From Alphaproteobacteria bacterium (GTDB lineage: Bacteria > Pseudomonadota > Alphaproteobacteria > Micropepsales > Micropepsaceae), in NCBI GenBank assembly GCA_003246795.1, contig QKCS01000070.1:1-14091 (forward strand): a stretch of 14,091 nt of DNA. The letters run 5' to 3'. Shown piece by piece: positions 5,064 to 11,438 of the stretch; the first letter of the stretch is position 1; each line of letters begins with the position of its first letter. The position numbers were made by a program, and so were the translations under genes. Below the pieces are notes generated by a model that worked only from the letters and a program-made list of their open reading frames with translations, was not told the origin of the DNA and ran no database searches.

Positions 5064-7417
5064 TTCACCAGTTCGGGCTCGTTGGGCTCGGCCTCTTCGT
5101 CGCCGTCCGTATCGTCGCCCTTCGCCTTGACCTTGGCCGGCAGGCTCGGCGCTTCGATGATCTCGAACTCGAGCCCCGATTTGTCGGCCTTCAGCATCAC
5201 GCGCACCGTGCCGCCGCGCGCCAGCTTGCCGAACAGCACTTCGTCGGCCAGCGGCTTCTTGATCGAATCCTGGATGACGCGCGCCAAAGGCCTGGCGCCG
5301 AACGCTTCGTCGTAGCCGTTCTCGGCCAGCCACCGCGTCGCTTCCGGCGACAACTCGAAGGTGACGTTGCGATCCGAAAGCTGCGCCTCGAGCTGCAGGA
5401 CGAACTTCTCGACCACGCGCTCGATCACCTCCGGCGACAGCGCCGAGAACGCGATCACCGCGTCGAGCCTGTTGCGGAACTCCGGCGTGAACAGCTTCTT
5501 GATCGCTTCGGCGTCCTCGCCTTCGCGCTTGCCGCGGCCGAAACCGATCGCCTCTTTCGCGGCGTCGGATGCGCCCGCGTTCGTCGTCATGATCAGAACG
5601 ACGTTGCGGAAGTCGACCTTCTTGCCGTTGTGATCGGTCAGCTTCCCGTGGTCCATGACCTGCAACAGGATGTTGAACAGGTCCATATGCGCCTTCTCGA
5701 TCTCGTCGAGCAGAAGGACGCAATGCGGATGCTGATCGACGCCGTCGGTCAAAAGGCCGCCCTGGTCGAACCCGACATAGCCCGGCGGCGCGCCGATCAA
5801 CCGGCTGACCGAATGACGCTCCATGTATTCCGACATGTCGAAGCGCAGAAGCTCGACGCCCAACACCTTCGAAAGCTGCCGCGCCACCTCCGTCTTGCCG
5901 ACGCCCGTGGGACCGGAGAACAGGTAGCAGCCGATCGGCTTCTCCGGATCGCGCAACCCCGCGCGCGCCATCTTGATCGCGGCGGAAAGCTGCTTAATCG
6001 CGCTGTCCTGCCCGAAGACGACGTGCTTCATGTTGACTTCGAGATCGCGCAGCGTTTCGGCGTCGTTCTTCGACACGGTCTTGGGTGGGATGCGTGCCAT
6101 CTTGGCGATGACGTCTTCGATCTCTTTGACCCCGATCACCTTCTTGCGCTTGTTCTCGGGAACCAGCATCTGCGACGCGCCGGTCTCGTCGATCACGTCG
6201 ATCGCCTTGTCGGGCAGCTTGCGGTCGTTGATGTACTTCGCCGACAGCTCGACCGCCGCCTTGATGGCGTCGCCCGTGTAGCGGACCTTGTGATAGGTCT
6301 CGAAATAGGGCTTCAGCCCCTTCAAGATCTTCACGGCGTCCGGCACCGACGGCTCGCCCACGTCGATCTTCTGGAACCGCCGCGCGAGCGCCCGGTCCTT
6401 CTCGAAGTGCTGGCGGAATTCCTTGTACGTCGTCGACCCGATGCAGCGCAGCGTGCCGGATTGCAGTGCGGGTTTCAGAAGGTTCGATGCGTCCATCGCC
6501 CCGCCGCTCGTCGCGCCGGCGCCGATCACCGTGTGGATCTCGTCGATGAACAGGATCGCGCCCTTGAACTGCTCCAGTTCCTTGACGACGTTCTTCAGCC
6601 GCTCTTCGAAATCGCCGCGATAGCGCGTGCCCGCGATCAAGGCGCCCATGTCGAGCGCGAAGATCGTGCATTCCTTCAAAACCTCCGGCACCTCGCCGTT
6701 GACGATTTTGCGCGCCAAGCCTTCGGCGATCGCCGTCTTTCCGACGCCCGGGTCGCCCACGAGCAGCGGATTGTTCTTCTGCCGGCGGCAGAGGATTTGA
6801 ATCGTGCGTTCGACTTCGGTTTCACGCCCGATCAGCGGGTCGATCTTTCCCGCACGCGACTTGTTGTTCAGATTGACGCAATAGGCCTCGAGCGCCTCGG
6901 TGCCCTGCTTGACGCTCTTGTCGCCGTCTTCGCCCTCTTCGTCGGCGCCGCGCACCGGCCGCGTCTCGGTGGCGCCCGGACGCTTGGCGATGCCGTGGCT
7001 GATGTAGCTCACGGCGTCATAGCGCGACATGTTGTGTTCGCTGAGGAAGAACGCGGCGTGGCTCTCGCGCTCGGCGAAGATCGCAACCAGGATGTTCGCG
7101 CCCGTCACTTCTTCGCGGCCCGACGACTGCACGTGGATCACCGCGCGCTGCACGACGCGCTGGAACCCGGCGGTCGGCTTCGCGTCCTCGCCGTCGTCGA
7201 CGACGAGCGTCGACAGATCCGTATCGATGTAGGTCAGAAGCGTCCGCCGCAGCACGTCGAGATCGACGCTGCACGCCCGCATCACGGCCGCCGCGTCCTG
7301 GTCGTCGATCAGGGCCAGAAGCAGGTGTTCGAGCGTCGCGTATTCGTGGTTGCGCTCGTTCGCGAGCGCCATGGCGCGATGGAGGGTGTTCTGCAGTGAT
7401 TTCGAAAAACTCGCCAC
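5060..7417 (-). CDS. clpA: ATP-dependent Clp protease ATP-binding subunit ClpA
   Basis: ClpA is the hexameric AAA+ unfoldase that feeds substrates to the ClpP protease and receives N-degron substrates from ClpS. The protein is 785 residues. An N-domain with two Clp repeats (about 1-145) comes first, opening with the typical ERNHEYATLEHLLLALID. D1 has Walker A GDPGVGKT (221-228), Walker B ILFIDEIH (288-295) and arginines in RALARRFQ (342-348). D2 has Walker A GPTGVGKT (502-509), Walker B VLLLDEIE (567-574), an arginine finger region FRNR (647-650) and sensor-2 GARPL (707-711). The ClpP-docking tripeptide is IGF (624-626), followed by a basic GRGKR. The tail after about 765 is acidic (GDDTDGDEEAEPNEPE), an extension compared with E. 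coli ClpA (about 758 residues). The start is a GTG, chosen by homology at ASFSKSL. It lies 75 bases after clpS. Confidence 0.98.
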   Translation of the reverse strand: MASFSKSLQNTLHRAMALANERNHEYATLEHLLLALIDDQDAAAVMRACSVDLDVLRRTLLTYIDTDLSTLVVDDGEDAKPTAGFQRVVQRAVIHVQSSGREEVTGANILVAIFAERESHAAFFLSEHNMSRYDAVSYISHGIAKRPGATETRPVRGADEEGEDGDKSVKQGTEALEAYCVNLNNKSRAGKIDPLIGRETEVERTIQILCRRQKNNPLLVGDPGVGKTAIAEGLARKIVNGEVPEVLKECTIFALDMGALIAGTRYRGDFEERLKNVVKELEQFKGAILFIDEIHTVIGAGATSGGAMDASNLLKPALQSGTLRCIGSTTYKEFRQHFEKDRALARRFQKIDVGEPSVPDAVKILKGLKPYFETYHKVRYTGDAIKAAVELSAKYINDRKLPDKAIDVIDETGASQMLVPENKRKKVIGVKEIEDVIAKMARIPPKTVSKNDAETLRDLEVNMKHVVFGQDSAIKQLSAAIKMARAGLRDPEKPIGCYLFSGPTGVGKTEVARQLSKVLGVELLRFDMSEYMERHSVSRLIGAPPGYVGFDQGGLLTDGVDQHPHCVLLLDEIEKAHMDLFNILLQVMDHGKLTDHNGKKVDFRNVVLIMTTNAGASDAAKEAIGFGRGKREGEDAEAIKKLFTPEFRNRLDAVIAFSALSPEVIERVVEKFVLQLEAQLSDRNVTFELSPEATRWLAENGYDEAFGARPLARVIQDSIKKPLADEVLFGKLARGGTVRVMLKADKSGLEFEIIEAPSLPAKVKAKGDDTDGDEEAEPNEPELVK

Positions 7418-7492
7418 GGTACTCTCGCCTTTCTAGCCGACTTCGATGCGCCCCAAGTCTCCTGCTGCCTCCCGGACCTGCCCCTCACTCTA

Positions 7493-7822
7493 TCATTCTT
7501 TTTCCAAAGTGCACTGCAACGGATGCTGGTGGCGGCGTGCGAAATCGATCACCTGCGCGACCTTGGTTTCCGCGACCTCGTATGTGTAAACGCCGCAGAT
7601 ACCCACGCCCTGGCGATGGACCTGCAGCATGATCCGCTCGGCGTCCGTGCGGCCTTTGTTGAAGAAGCGCTCCAGCACGTGGACGACGAATTCCATCGGC
7701 GTGTAATCGTCGTTCAGCATCAGAACCTTGTAAAGGCTCGGACGCTTCGTTTTCGGCCGCGTCTTTGTGACGAGGCCGGTCGAAGGCCCCTGCCCGTCGC
7801 GATCGCCGTTCTGCTTTGACAT
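7493..7822 (-). CDS. clpS: ClpS, N-degron adaptor for ClpAP
   Basis: ClpS binds proteins bearing destabilising N-terminal residues (Leu, Phe, Tyr, Trp) and delivers them to ClpA. It has 109 residues, the family's usual length. A flexible, polar N-terminal extension (1-28) is followed by the core LYKVLMLNDDYTPMEFVVHVLERFF (30-54). The amino-terminus-binding acidic pair is Asp38/Asp39 in NDDYTPMEF, with the gating Met43 present. The helix with MLQVHRQG supplies the conserved His69. GVYTYEVAETKV (77-88) is the ClpA-facing strand-helix. All residues expected of an active N-degron pocket are in place. The ATG at 7822 has only a weak ribosome binding site. It is the first gene of a clpS-clpA-exported protein unit and is separated from the DUF1499 gene by a terminator-like hairpin. 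Confidence 0.97.
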   Translation of the reverse strand: MSKQNGDRDGQGPSTGLVTKTRPKTKRPSLYKVLMLNDDYTPMEFVVHVLERFFNKGRTDAERIMLQVHRQGVGICGVYTYEVAETKVAQVIDFARRHQHPLQCTLEKE

Positions 7823-7863
7823 GCGTTGCGAATGTACCCGTCTAGGCGCCGATGAATGAGATG

Positions 7864-7893
7864 ATTAGATATACTGCGCTGGCGGAATGAAAA
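7864..7893 (-). promoter_or_regulatory. Candidate sigma-70-type promoter for clpS
   Basis: On the minus strand TTTTCA (7893-7888, 4/6 to TTGACA) and TCTAAT (7869-7864, 5/6 to TATAAT) are 18 bases apart, upstream of clpS. The -35 overlaps the T-run of the preceding terminator-like hairpin. This is a moderate match and the strongest I see in this 101-base gap. Confidence 0.35.
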
Positions 7894-7906
7894 GCGCCAT
7901 GGGCGC
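7890..7906 (-). terminator. Probable intrinsic terminator after the DUF1499 gene
   Basis: Read on the minus strand, GCGCC-CAT-GGCGC (7906-7894) is followed by TTTT (7893-7890). The stem is five G-C pairs with a 3-base loop, and it begins 17 bases after the DUF1499 stop. The stem is short and the T-run only four long, so termination may be partial. Confidence 0.5.
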
Positions 7907-7923
7907 GAGGAAAGCGAGGAATT

Positions 7924-8343
7924 TCAAGCGTCCACAGGCTTAAAAACGCGCTTGAGCCGGGCCAGCCAATCGAGGCTGCGCGCGCGATTCACGCCCATGT
8001 CGGAATACCCGTAGATAGAACGGGAATAGAGGGCGAGCGTCGATTGCCCCTTGGCCAAGTCAAGAAATTTCACCGACACCAAATCGGGAAATCTGAACAG
8101 CGCCGAGCGCGCGACGAAATCGTCGGAGAGTTCGCGCTCGTCCGCGAACGTGTGCGACACGCGCGGCCGCGCGATAACGATGTTCAGGAATTCCTGCCGC
8201 AGTTTCGCCGCCGCCACACCGAAGGCGGGCGGCGTCATGTCGGGCTTCGCCGCCTTGCACAGTCCCTTTGGCGCCATGAGGAACGTGTTGGGCTTGGCCG
8301 GCAGTTTCAGCGCGGCGAAATCAACGCGCGTCGCGGTCGTCAT
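7924..8343 (-). CDS. DUF1499 family protein
   Basis: A 139-residue protein of DUF1499, whose biochemical role is not established. Recognisable family blocks are KPNTFLMAPKGLCKAAKPDMTPPAFGV (about 17-43), ARPRVS, FVARSALFRFPDLVSVKFLDL (about 76-96) and STLALYSRSIYGYSDMGVNRARSLDWL (about 101-127). The NRAR motif near the C-terminus is typical. There is no signal peptide or membrane segment, unlike some DUF1499 members that are exported or anchored. The ATG at 8343 is the first in frame and gives the full domain; its ribosome binding site is weak (GGGA about 10 bases upstream). It lies downstream of the phasin on the same strand but beyond a strong hairpin, so it may have its own promoter or depend on read-through. 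Confidence 0.85.
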   Translation of the reverse strand: MTTATRVDFAALKLPAKPNTFLMAPKGLCKAAKPDMTPPAFGVAAAKLRQEFLNIVIARPRVSHTFADERELSDDFVARSALFRFPDLVSVKFLDLAKGQSTLALYSRSIYGYSDMGVNRARSLDWLARLKRVFKPVDA

Positions 8344-8378
8344 GAGCGTCCCAGCCTGTCAGAATCGCACCCGACGCA

Positions 8379-8413
8379 CAAAGAGCCCGGAGGCGCTTTC
8401 GGCCCCGGGCTCT
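8379..8413 (-). terminator. Intrinsic terminator after the phasin gene
   Basis: On the minus strand AGAGCCCGG (8413-8405) pairs perfectly with CCGGGCTCT (8390-8382). The 14-base interior contains a further GGC/GCC pairing around a CGAAA-type loop. The 3' side runs into TTT then GTG, so the T-run is short. It starts 25 bases after the phasin stop and lies between the phasin and the DUF1499 start. It would cap the abundant phasin transcript. Confidence 0.7.
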
Positions 8414-8438
8414 CCGGTATTCCACACTGACAGCCGTC

Positions 8439-8909
8439 TTATTCGGCAGCCTTGCCGAACGGATAGACCGGCTTGACGTCTTTCGCGACTTCGGCGAGCG
8501 CCGTGAAGCGTGCGCTGAAGGGTTCGCTGGCCTGTTTCGCCGCGTCCATGACGAGGTCGTTGACCTTCGTCGCGTGCGCGACATAGGCGTCCAGCGCCGA
8601 CTTCGCGAAGTCGCTCTGCACTTCCCACGCCTCGTGCAGGCTCTTGGCGCCCGACACGGCCTTGAACGCAGCGACGCCGTCTTCGACCTGCTGCTTCGAG
8701 AAGGCGAAGACTTCGCCGTTGATGCGCTCAAACGCCTTCGCGAAAGCCGTAGCGGACTGCATGTAGGCCTCGACGTTCTCCTTGCCGAAACCGGCGAAGC
8801 GCTCGTAGGCCTTCGTCATGTTCTCCATCCCGTTCTTCATCGCTTCGTTCCCGTTCTTCATCGCCTGTTCGACCGCCTCGTGCGCGGCCTTGGTCTGGTG
8901 TTTCGCCAT
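8439..8909 (-). CDS. Phasin family protein (polyhydroxyalkanoate granule-associated)
   Basis: Phasins coat polyhydroxyalkanoate granules and limit their coalescence; some members have chaperone-like roles. The protein has 156 residues, almost entirely predicted helix, with no signal peptide. Phasin_2-type core features are NMTKAYERFAGFGKENVEAYMQSATAFAKAFERINGEVFAFSKQQVEDGVAAFKAVSGAKS, shown here as consecutive blocks: YERFAGFGKENVEAYMQSA, FAKAFERINGEVFAFSKQ and VEDGVAAFKAVSGAKSLHEA. The segment SDFAKSALDAYVAHATKVNDL follows. An imperfect heptad duplication (AMKNGNE/AMKNGME) lies at 16-29. The in-frame start at 8996 is rejected: ATG 8909 has GAGGA at 8921-8917 with a 7-base spacer and begins the usual sequence. 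No phaC or phaR gene is in the window. The promoter and operator-like dyads lie about 100 bases upstream. Confidence 0.88.
   Translation of the reverse strand: MAKHQTKAAHEAVEQAMKNGNEAMKNGMENMTKAYERFAGFGKENVEAYMQSATAFAKAFERINGEVFAFSKQQVEDGVAAFKAVSGAKSLHEAWEVQSDFAKSALDAYVAHATKVNDLVMDAAKQASEPFSARFTALAEVAKDVKPVYPFGKAAE
8823..8864 (-). repeat. 21-base tandem duplication inside the phasin
   Basis: Two adjacent 21-base units encode AMKNGNE and AMKNGME; the first 16 bases of each unit (GCGATGAAGAACGGGA) are identical. The unit is exactly one heptad, so it extends the N-terminal amphipathic helix by two turns. It looks like a recent in-frame slippage or duplication event. Confidence 0.7.
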
Positions 8910-9005
8910 GGTCCGATCCTCATTTGAGACGCGGCATTCACCTTGAACGCCAAGCGCGCCGCATGTCCGGATTAACCGATCGGATCGGCCGATCACCGCT
9001 CATGC

Positions 9006-9014
9006 TGCACTGCA
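9006..9014. promoter_or_regulatory. TGC-N3-GCA dyad, downstream operator candidate (PhaR-like)
   Basis: TGC-ACT-GCA sits about 4-12 bases after the expected phasin transcription start. TGC/GCA dyads with a 3-4 base spacer are the reported type of target for PhaR, the repressor of phasin genes in alphaproteobacteria. A second, longer dyad lies 57 bases away, centre to centre, on the other side of the promoter. Confidence 0.45.
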
Positions 9015-9023
9015 ACATAAACG

Positions 9024-9052
9024 TATATGCGGCAGGGGCCCCAAATTGTCAA
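9024..9052 (-). promoter_or_regulatory. Sigma-70-type promoter for the phasin gene
   Basis: On the minus strand, TTGACA (9052-9047, 6/6) and CATATA (9029-9024, 4/6) are separated by exactly 17 bases; the spacer contains the palindrome GGGGCCCC. Transcription would start near 9017, giving a leader of about 108 bases before the ATG at 8909. It is the best promoter match in the window and points at a gene whose product is normally abundant. Confidence 0.68.
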
Positions 9053-9058
9053 GTGAAA

Positions 9059-9075
9059 ATTGTGCGATGCACAAT
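9059..9075. promoter_or_regulatory. Perfect 7-3-7 dyad upstream of the phasin promoter (PhaR-like operator)
   Basis: ATTGTGC-GAT-GCACAAT is a perfect inverted repeat of 7 bases with a 3-base spacer, 6 bases upstream of the -35 hexamer on the minus strand. Its core is TGC-N3-GCA, the same as the dyad at 9006-9014. Perfect symmetry over 14 positions is unlikely by chance in so small a region, so a dimeric regulator is likely; assignment to PhaR is inference from gene context. Confidence 0.55.
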
Positions 9076-9104
9076 AGCCGGAGGGCAAATTCATCCTAAC
9101 TGCG

Positions 9105-9119
9105 TTAACCAAAAGTAAA
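9105..9119 (+). promoter_or_regulatory. Possible CtrA-like box
   Basis: TTAA-CCAAAAG-TAAA differs by one base from the TTAA-N7-TTAA target of the alphaproteobacterial cell-cycle regulator CtrA. It lies 265 bases upstream of the carboxypeptidase start and just beyond the phasin dyad. A one-mismatch site of 8 defined bases in an AT-richer patch is weak evidence. Confidence 0.22.
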
Positions 9120-9139
9120 TGTGTCCGGCCTCAATGTGG

Positions 9140-9152
9140 TTCGCATAGCGAA
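9140..9152. other. Perfect inverted repeat TTCGC-ATA-GCGAA
   Basis: A 5-base perfect inverted repeat with a 3-base spacer in the phasin/carboxypeptidase gap. It has the same spacer length as the two TGC/GCA dyads but a different half-site. It may be an operator for the plus-strand carboxypeptidase gene, or chance. Confidence 0.25.
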
Positions 9153-9384
9153 TCGGCTTGTTGCGCGGCCGCCGCGGCGGGTGCCGATGTGGAAACAGGC
9201 TGACCAATTTCTTCGATTTTGAAGAGAAAGTCCGATGTTAAGCCTTCCCAATCCGCACGAATCTGACAAACTCGCCGCTTGTTGTCGCGGCAGGGGGAGA
9301 AGCGACCGTATGGGTGGTGGTCTGCTTCTTGCTGACGTGTTGCCCGTGACGTTGAACCTCGCTTAACGGCCCAGGGCTCATCGC

Positions 9385-10809
9385 ATGGTGCGGCGCGTAC
9401 AGCCTTTTGGAATTTTCCTGACGATTCTGGTCCTGGTCGGGCTGGTCCTGTCCGCGACCGACGCAGACGCGCGCAAACGCAAGCGTCACCACCGCCATGC
9501 GCCGGCGCCTTATGTCGAAAAGCACGCGTCGATCGTCATCGACGCCGCCACGGGGCGCGTCCTTTACGAGCGCATGGCCACCGACGTGCGCTATCCCGCC
9601 TCGCTGACCAAGATGATGACCCTCTACCTCCTGTTCGAACACCTGCAGCAGGGGCGCATTTCGCTTTCGACGATGATGACCGCTTCGGCCTACGCGAGTT
9701 CGCAGGAGCCGACGAAGCTCGGCCTGAAGCCGGGCGATCAAGTTTCGGTTGAAGACGCGATCAAGGCTTTGATCGTGCGCTCCGCGAACGACGTCGCGGT
9801 GATGGTGGCCGAACATCTCAGCGGCAGCGAGCATCAGTTCGCCGCGCGCATGACGGGCAAGGCGCGCGAGCTGGGCATGGCGCGCACGACGTTCGTCAAC
9901 GCCTCGGGCCTGCCCGACAAGCAACAGCGGTCGACGGCGTCGGATCTTGCGATCCTCAGCCGCCGGCTGATCTTCGACTTCCCGCAATTCTATCCCTACT
10001 TCCACGCCCAGAGCTTCGTGTGGAACGGCCGCAGCTTCGAAGGCCACAACAACCTGATGAAGTTCTTCGACGGCGCCGACGGCTTGAAAACCGGCTACAC
10101 GCGCATGTCGGGCTTCAACTTGGCGAGTTCGGCGGTGCGGCAAGGCAAGCGATTGATCGCCGTCGTGATGGGCGGCCGCAGCGCCCATGCGCGCGACACC
10201 AAGACCGCCGAACTGCTCGAGAACGAATTCACGAAACTGGGCCTCGGACGACCGGCGCCGGTCATCATGGCGATGTCGCCGCTCGTGCTTGACGACGAAG
10301 AAGCGGCCGCCGCCGAAGAGGCGGAACGCGCGTCGGCCTTCCGCCCGGATGTACAGCCCGGCGTCGTTCCGGCCTCGGTGCCTGACCAAGGCGCGACACC
10401 GCCGGCCGACACCTCGACGCAAGCTTTGCCCGGCCCGGTCTATGCGACCGTGGTTCGCGAAGACGGCGAAGGCGACACCGAGGAAATCGTGCGTAGCGTG
10501 CCGCCCGTGATGCACGGCAAGTGGGGCATCCAAGTGGGTGCGCATGCGTCGCAAAAGAAGGCCGAAACGCAGCTCGCCCAAGTCCAAACGCAGATGAAGG
10601 ACCTGCTGGCCGGCGCCAAGAGCGCGATCGTCCAGCTCGACGTGCGCGGCGAGACGTTCTATCGCGTCCGCTTCGGCGCCTTCACGCCGAAGAAAGCCGA
10701 AGCGCTGTGCGAACAGCTGCAGAAGCGCGGCGTCAGCTGCCTCGTCGTCACCGACGGCGCCTGGGATCAAGCCACGACGCGCGCCACCCTGCCCATCGCG
10801 ATCCGCTGA
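9385..10809 (+). CDS. D-alanyl-D-alanine carboxypeptidase (PBP5/DacA family) with C-terminal SPOR domain
   Basis: A periplasmic serine enzyme that trims the terminal D-Ala from peptidoglycan pentapeptides. The protein is 474 residues. A signal peptide (1-29, ending SATDADA) is followed by a very basic RKRKRHHRH stretch. The peptidase S11 domain spans about 43-300 with the three penicillin-binding motifs: SLTK (Ser73, Lys76), SAN (133-135) and KTG (235-237). A low-complexity Ala/Glu/Pro linker (about 303-377) leads to a SPOR domain (about 379-457: WGIQVGAHASQKKAE... through FYRVRFGAFTPKKAEAL), which binds denuded glycan at septa. There is no C-terminal amphipathic anchor of the E. coli PBP5 type; SPOR presumably replaces it for localisation. 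The ATG at 9385 starts the signal peptide and has AGGG 9 bases upstream. It is transcribed away from the phasin; the GFA gene follows after 111 bases. Confidence 0.95.
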   Translation: MVRRVQPFGIFLTILVLVGLVLSATDADARKRKRHHRHAPAPYVEKHASIVIDAATGRVLYERMATDVRYPASLTKMMTLYLLFEHLQQGRISLSTMMTASAYASSQEPTKLGLKPGDQVSVEDAIKALIVRSANDVAVMVAEHLSGSEHQFAARMTGKARELGMARTTFVNASGLPDKQQRSTASDLAILSRRLIFDFPQFYPYFHAQSFVWNGRSFEGHNNLMKFFDGADGLKTGYTRMSGFNLASSAVRQGKRLIAVVMGGRSAHARDTKTAELLENEFTKLGLGRPAPVIMAMSPLVLDDEEAAAAEEAERASAFRPDVQPGVVPASVPDQGATPPADTSTQALPGPVYATVVREDGEGDTEEIVRSVPPVMHGKWGIQVGAHASQKKAETQLAQVQTQMKDLLAGAKSAIVQLDVRGETFYRVRFGAFTPKKAEALCEQLQKRGVSCLVVTDGAWDQATTRATLPIAIR

Positions 10810-10920
10810 CGGCGGCGCCCATCCTCAAGTAGCAACGTGTCGAAGCGCACAGTCCGGTAGAACGGGTCCCACACACGCGCCCTCATCCGACATACTGGCC
10901 TCGCAACGAGGGAGGTCGCC

Positions 10921-11355
10921 ATGCCGGCAATACGGCGTAGCTGCCTGTGCGGCGGGATCGCTTTCGAGATCGCCGAAAAGATGGGTCCGATCGGGCAGTG
11001 CCATTGCTCCAAATGCCGCAAGGTCTCGGGCACGGACGGCAACGCCGTCTGCTACGCCCGTGCGAAGCAATTCCGCTGGCGGCGCGGCGAAGAGATGATC
11101 AAGTCGTTCGTCGTACCCAACAGCAACGGCTGGTCGTCGAACTTTTGCGGCACGTGCGGCAGCCCGGTTCCCCACACAGACAACGCCAACAAGATCTACT
11201 TCGTGCCGGCCGGCTTGCTCGACGACGATCCCGGACACCGCGGTTACGCCGCACACATCTTTGTCGGTTCAAAGGCGCCTTGGGTCGAAATCGCCGACAG
11301 CGCCCCGCAATTCGCCAAAGGATTCAACTCGCGCCGCCTCAACGGGCCGTCCTGA
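10921..11355 (+). CDS. GFA (glutathione-dependent formaldehyde-activating enzyme-like) family protein
   Basis: A 144-residue cytoplasmic zinc protein of the GFA/CENP-V fold. The archetype Gfa was proposed to promote S-hydroxymethylglutathione formation, but most family members have no proven activity. Zinc-ligand cysteines are all visible: SCLCGG (Cys8, Cys10), CHCSKCRK (Cys27, Cys29, Cys32) and FCGTCGS (Cys76, Cys79). This is the standard set for the two zinc sites. The C-terminal part (VGSKAPWVEIADSAPQF) is the usual family tail. The ATG at 10921 has a strong ribosome binding site, AGGGAGGT at 10909-10916. It could be co-transcribed with the carboxypeptidase gene, but the 111-base gap leaves room for a separate promoter. 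The link to the glutathione S-transferase at the right edge is only by theme. Confidence 0.93.
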   Translation: MPAIRRSCLCGGIAFEIAEKMGPIGQCHCSKCRKVSGTDGNAVCYARAKQFRWRRGEEMIKSFVVPNSNGWSSNFCGTCGSPVPHTDNANKIYFVPAGLLDDDPGHRGYAAHIFVGSKAPWVEIADSAPQFAKGFNSRRLNGPS

Positions 11356-11397
11356 TCTCCCTCGACGCCCGGTAATTCCTCAGGCTTCGAAATGAAC

Positions 11398-11422
11398 GCT
11401 GGCGAGCGGAGTGCACGCCAGC
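11398..11422. terminator. Hairpin between convergent genes
   Basis: GCTGGCG (11398-11404) and CGCCAGC (11416-11422) form a perfect 7-base stem with an 11-base loop in the 83-base gap between the converging GFA and M2 peptidase genes. It could end transcription from both sides, but neither side has a T-run, so it may not be a true intrinsic terminator. Confidence 0.35.
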
Positions 11423-11438
11423 GCCAATCGACTGCGAC

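Larger units (their letters stand above)
8910..9384. other. Divergent control region between phasin and D,D-carboxypeptidase
   Basis: This 475-base gap is the longest non-coding stretch and is visibly more AT-rich than the genes between about 9010 and 9120. It holds the phasin promoter with two flanking TGC-N3-GCA dyads, a CtrA-like TTAA-N7-TAAA at 9105-9119, and a perfect inverted repeat TTCGC-ATA-GCGAA at 9140-9152. The part from 9155 to 9384 should hold the carboxypeptidase promoter and leader, but I see no convincing -35/-10 pair there. Open frames crossing it on either strand lack ribosome binding sites and recognisable domains. Confidence 0.6.

Noticed and set aside
5630..7399. 589-residue plus-strand open frame opposite clpA
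   Set aside because: It is the antisense shadow of clpA in GC-rich DNA: rich in Arg, Leu, His and Asp, with no domain and no ribosome binding site, while clpA itself is certain.
7892..7925. Heat-shock (sigma-32-like) promoter for clpS, with CTTGAAA and CCCATG
   Set aside because: The CTTGAAA is the end of the DUF1499 gene and the spacer of 18 bases is too long for the known RpoH consensus; the CCCATG is part of the terminator hairpin.
9238..10770. 510-residue minus-strand open frame opposite the carboxypeptidase gene
   Set aside because: Same reason: low-complexity Arg/Ala/His-rich translation with no recognisable motif, opposite a gene with all S11 motifs and a SPOR domain.
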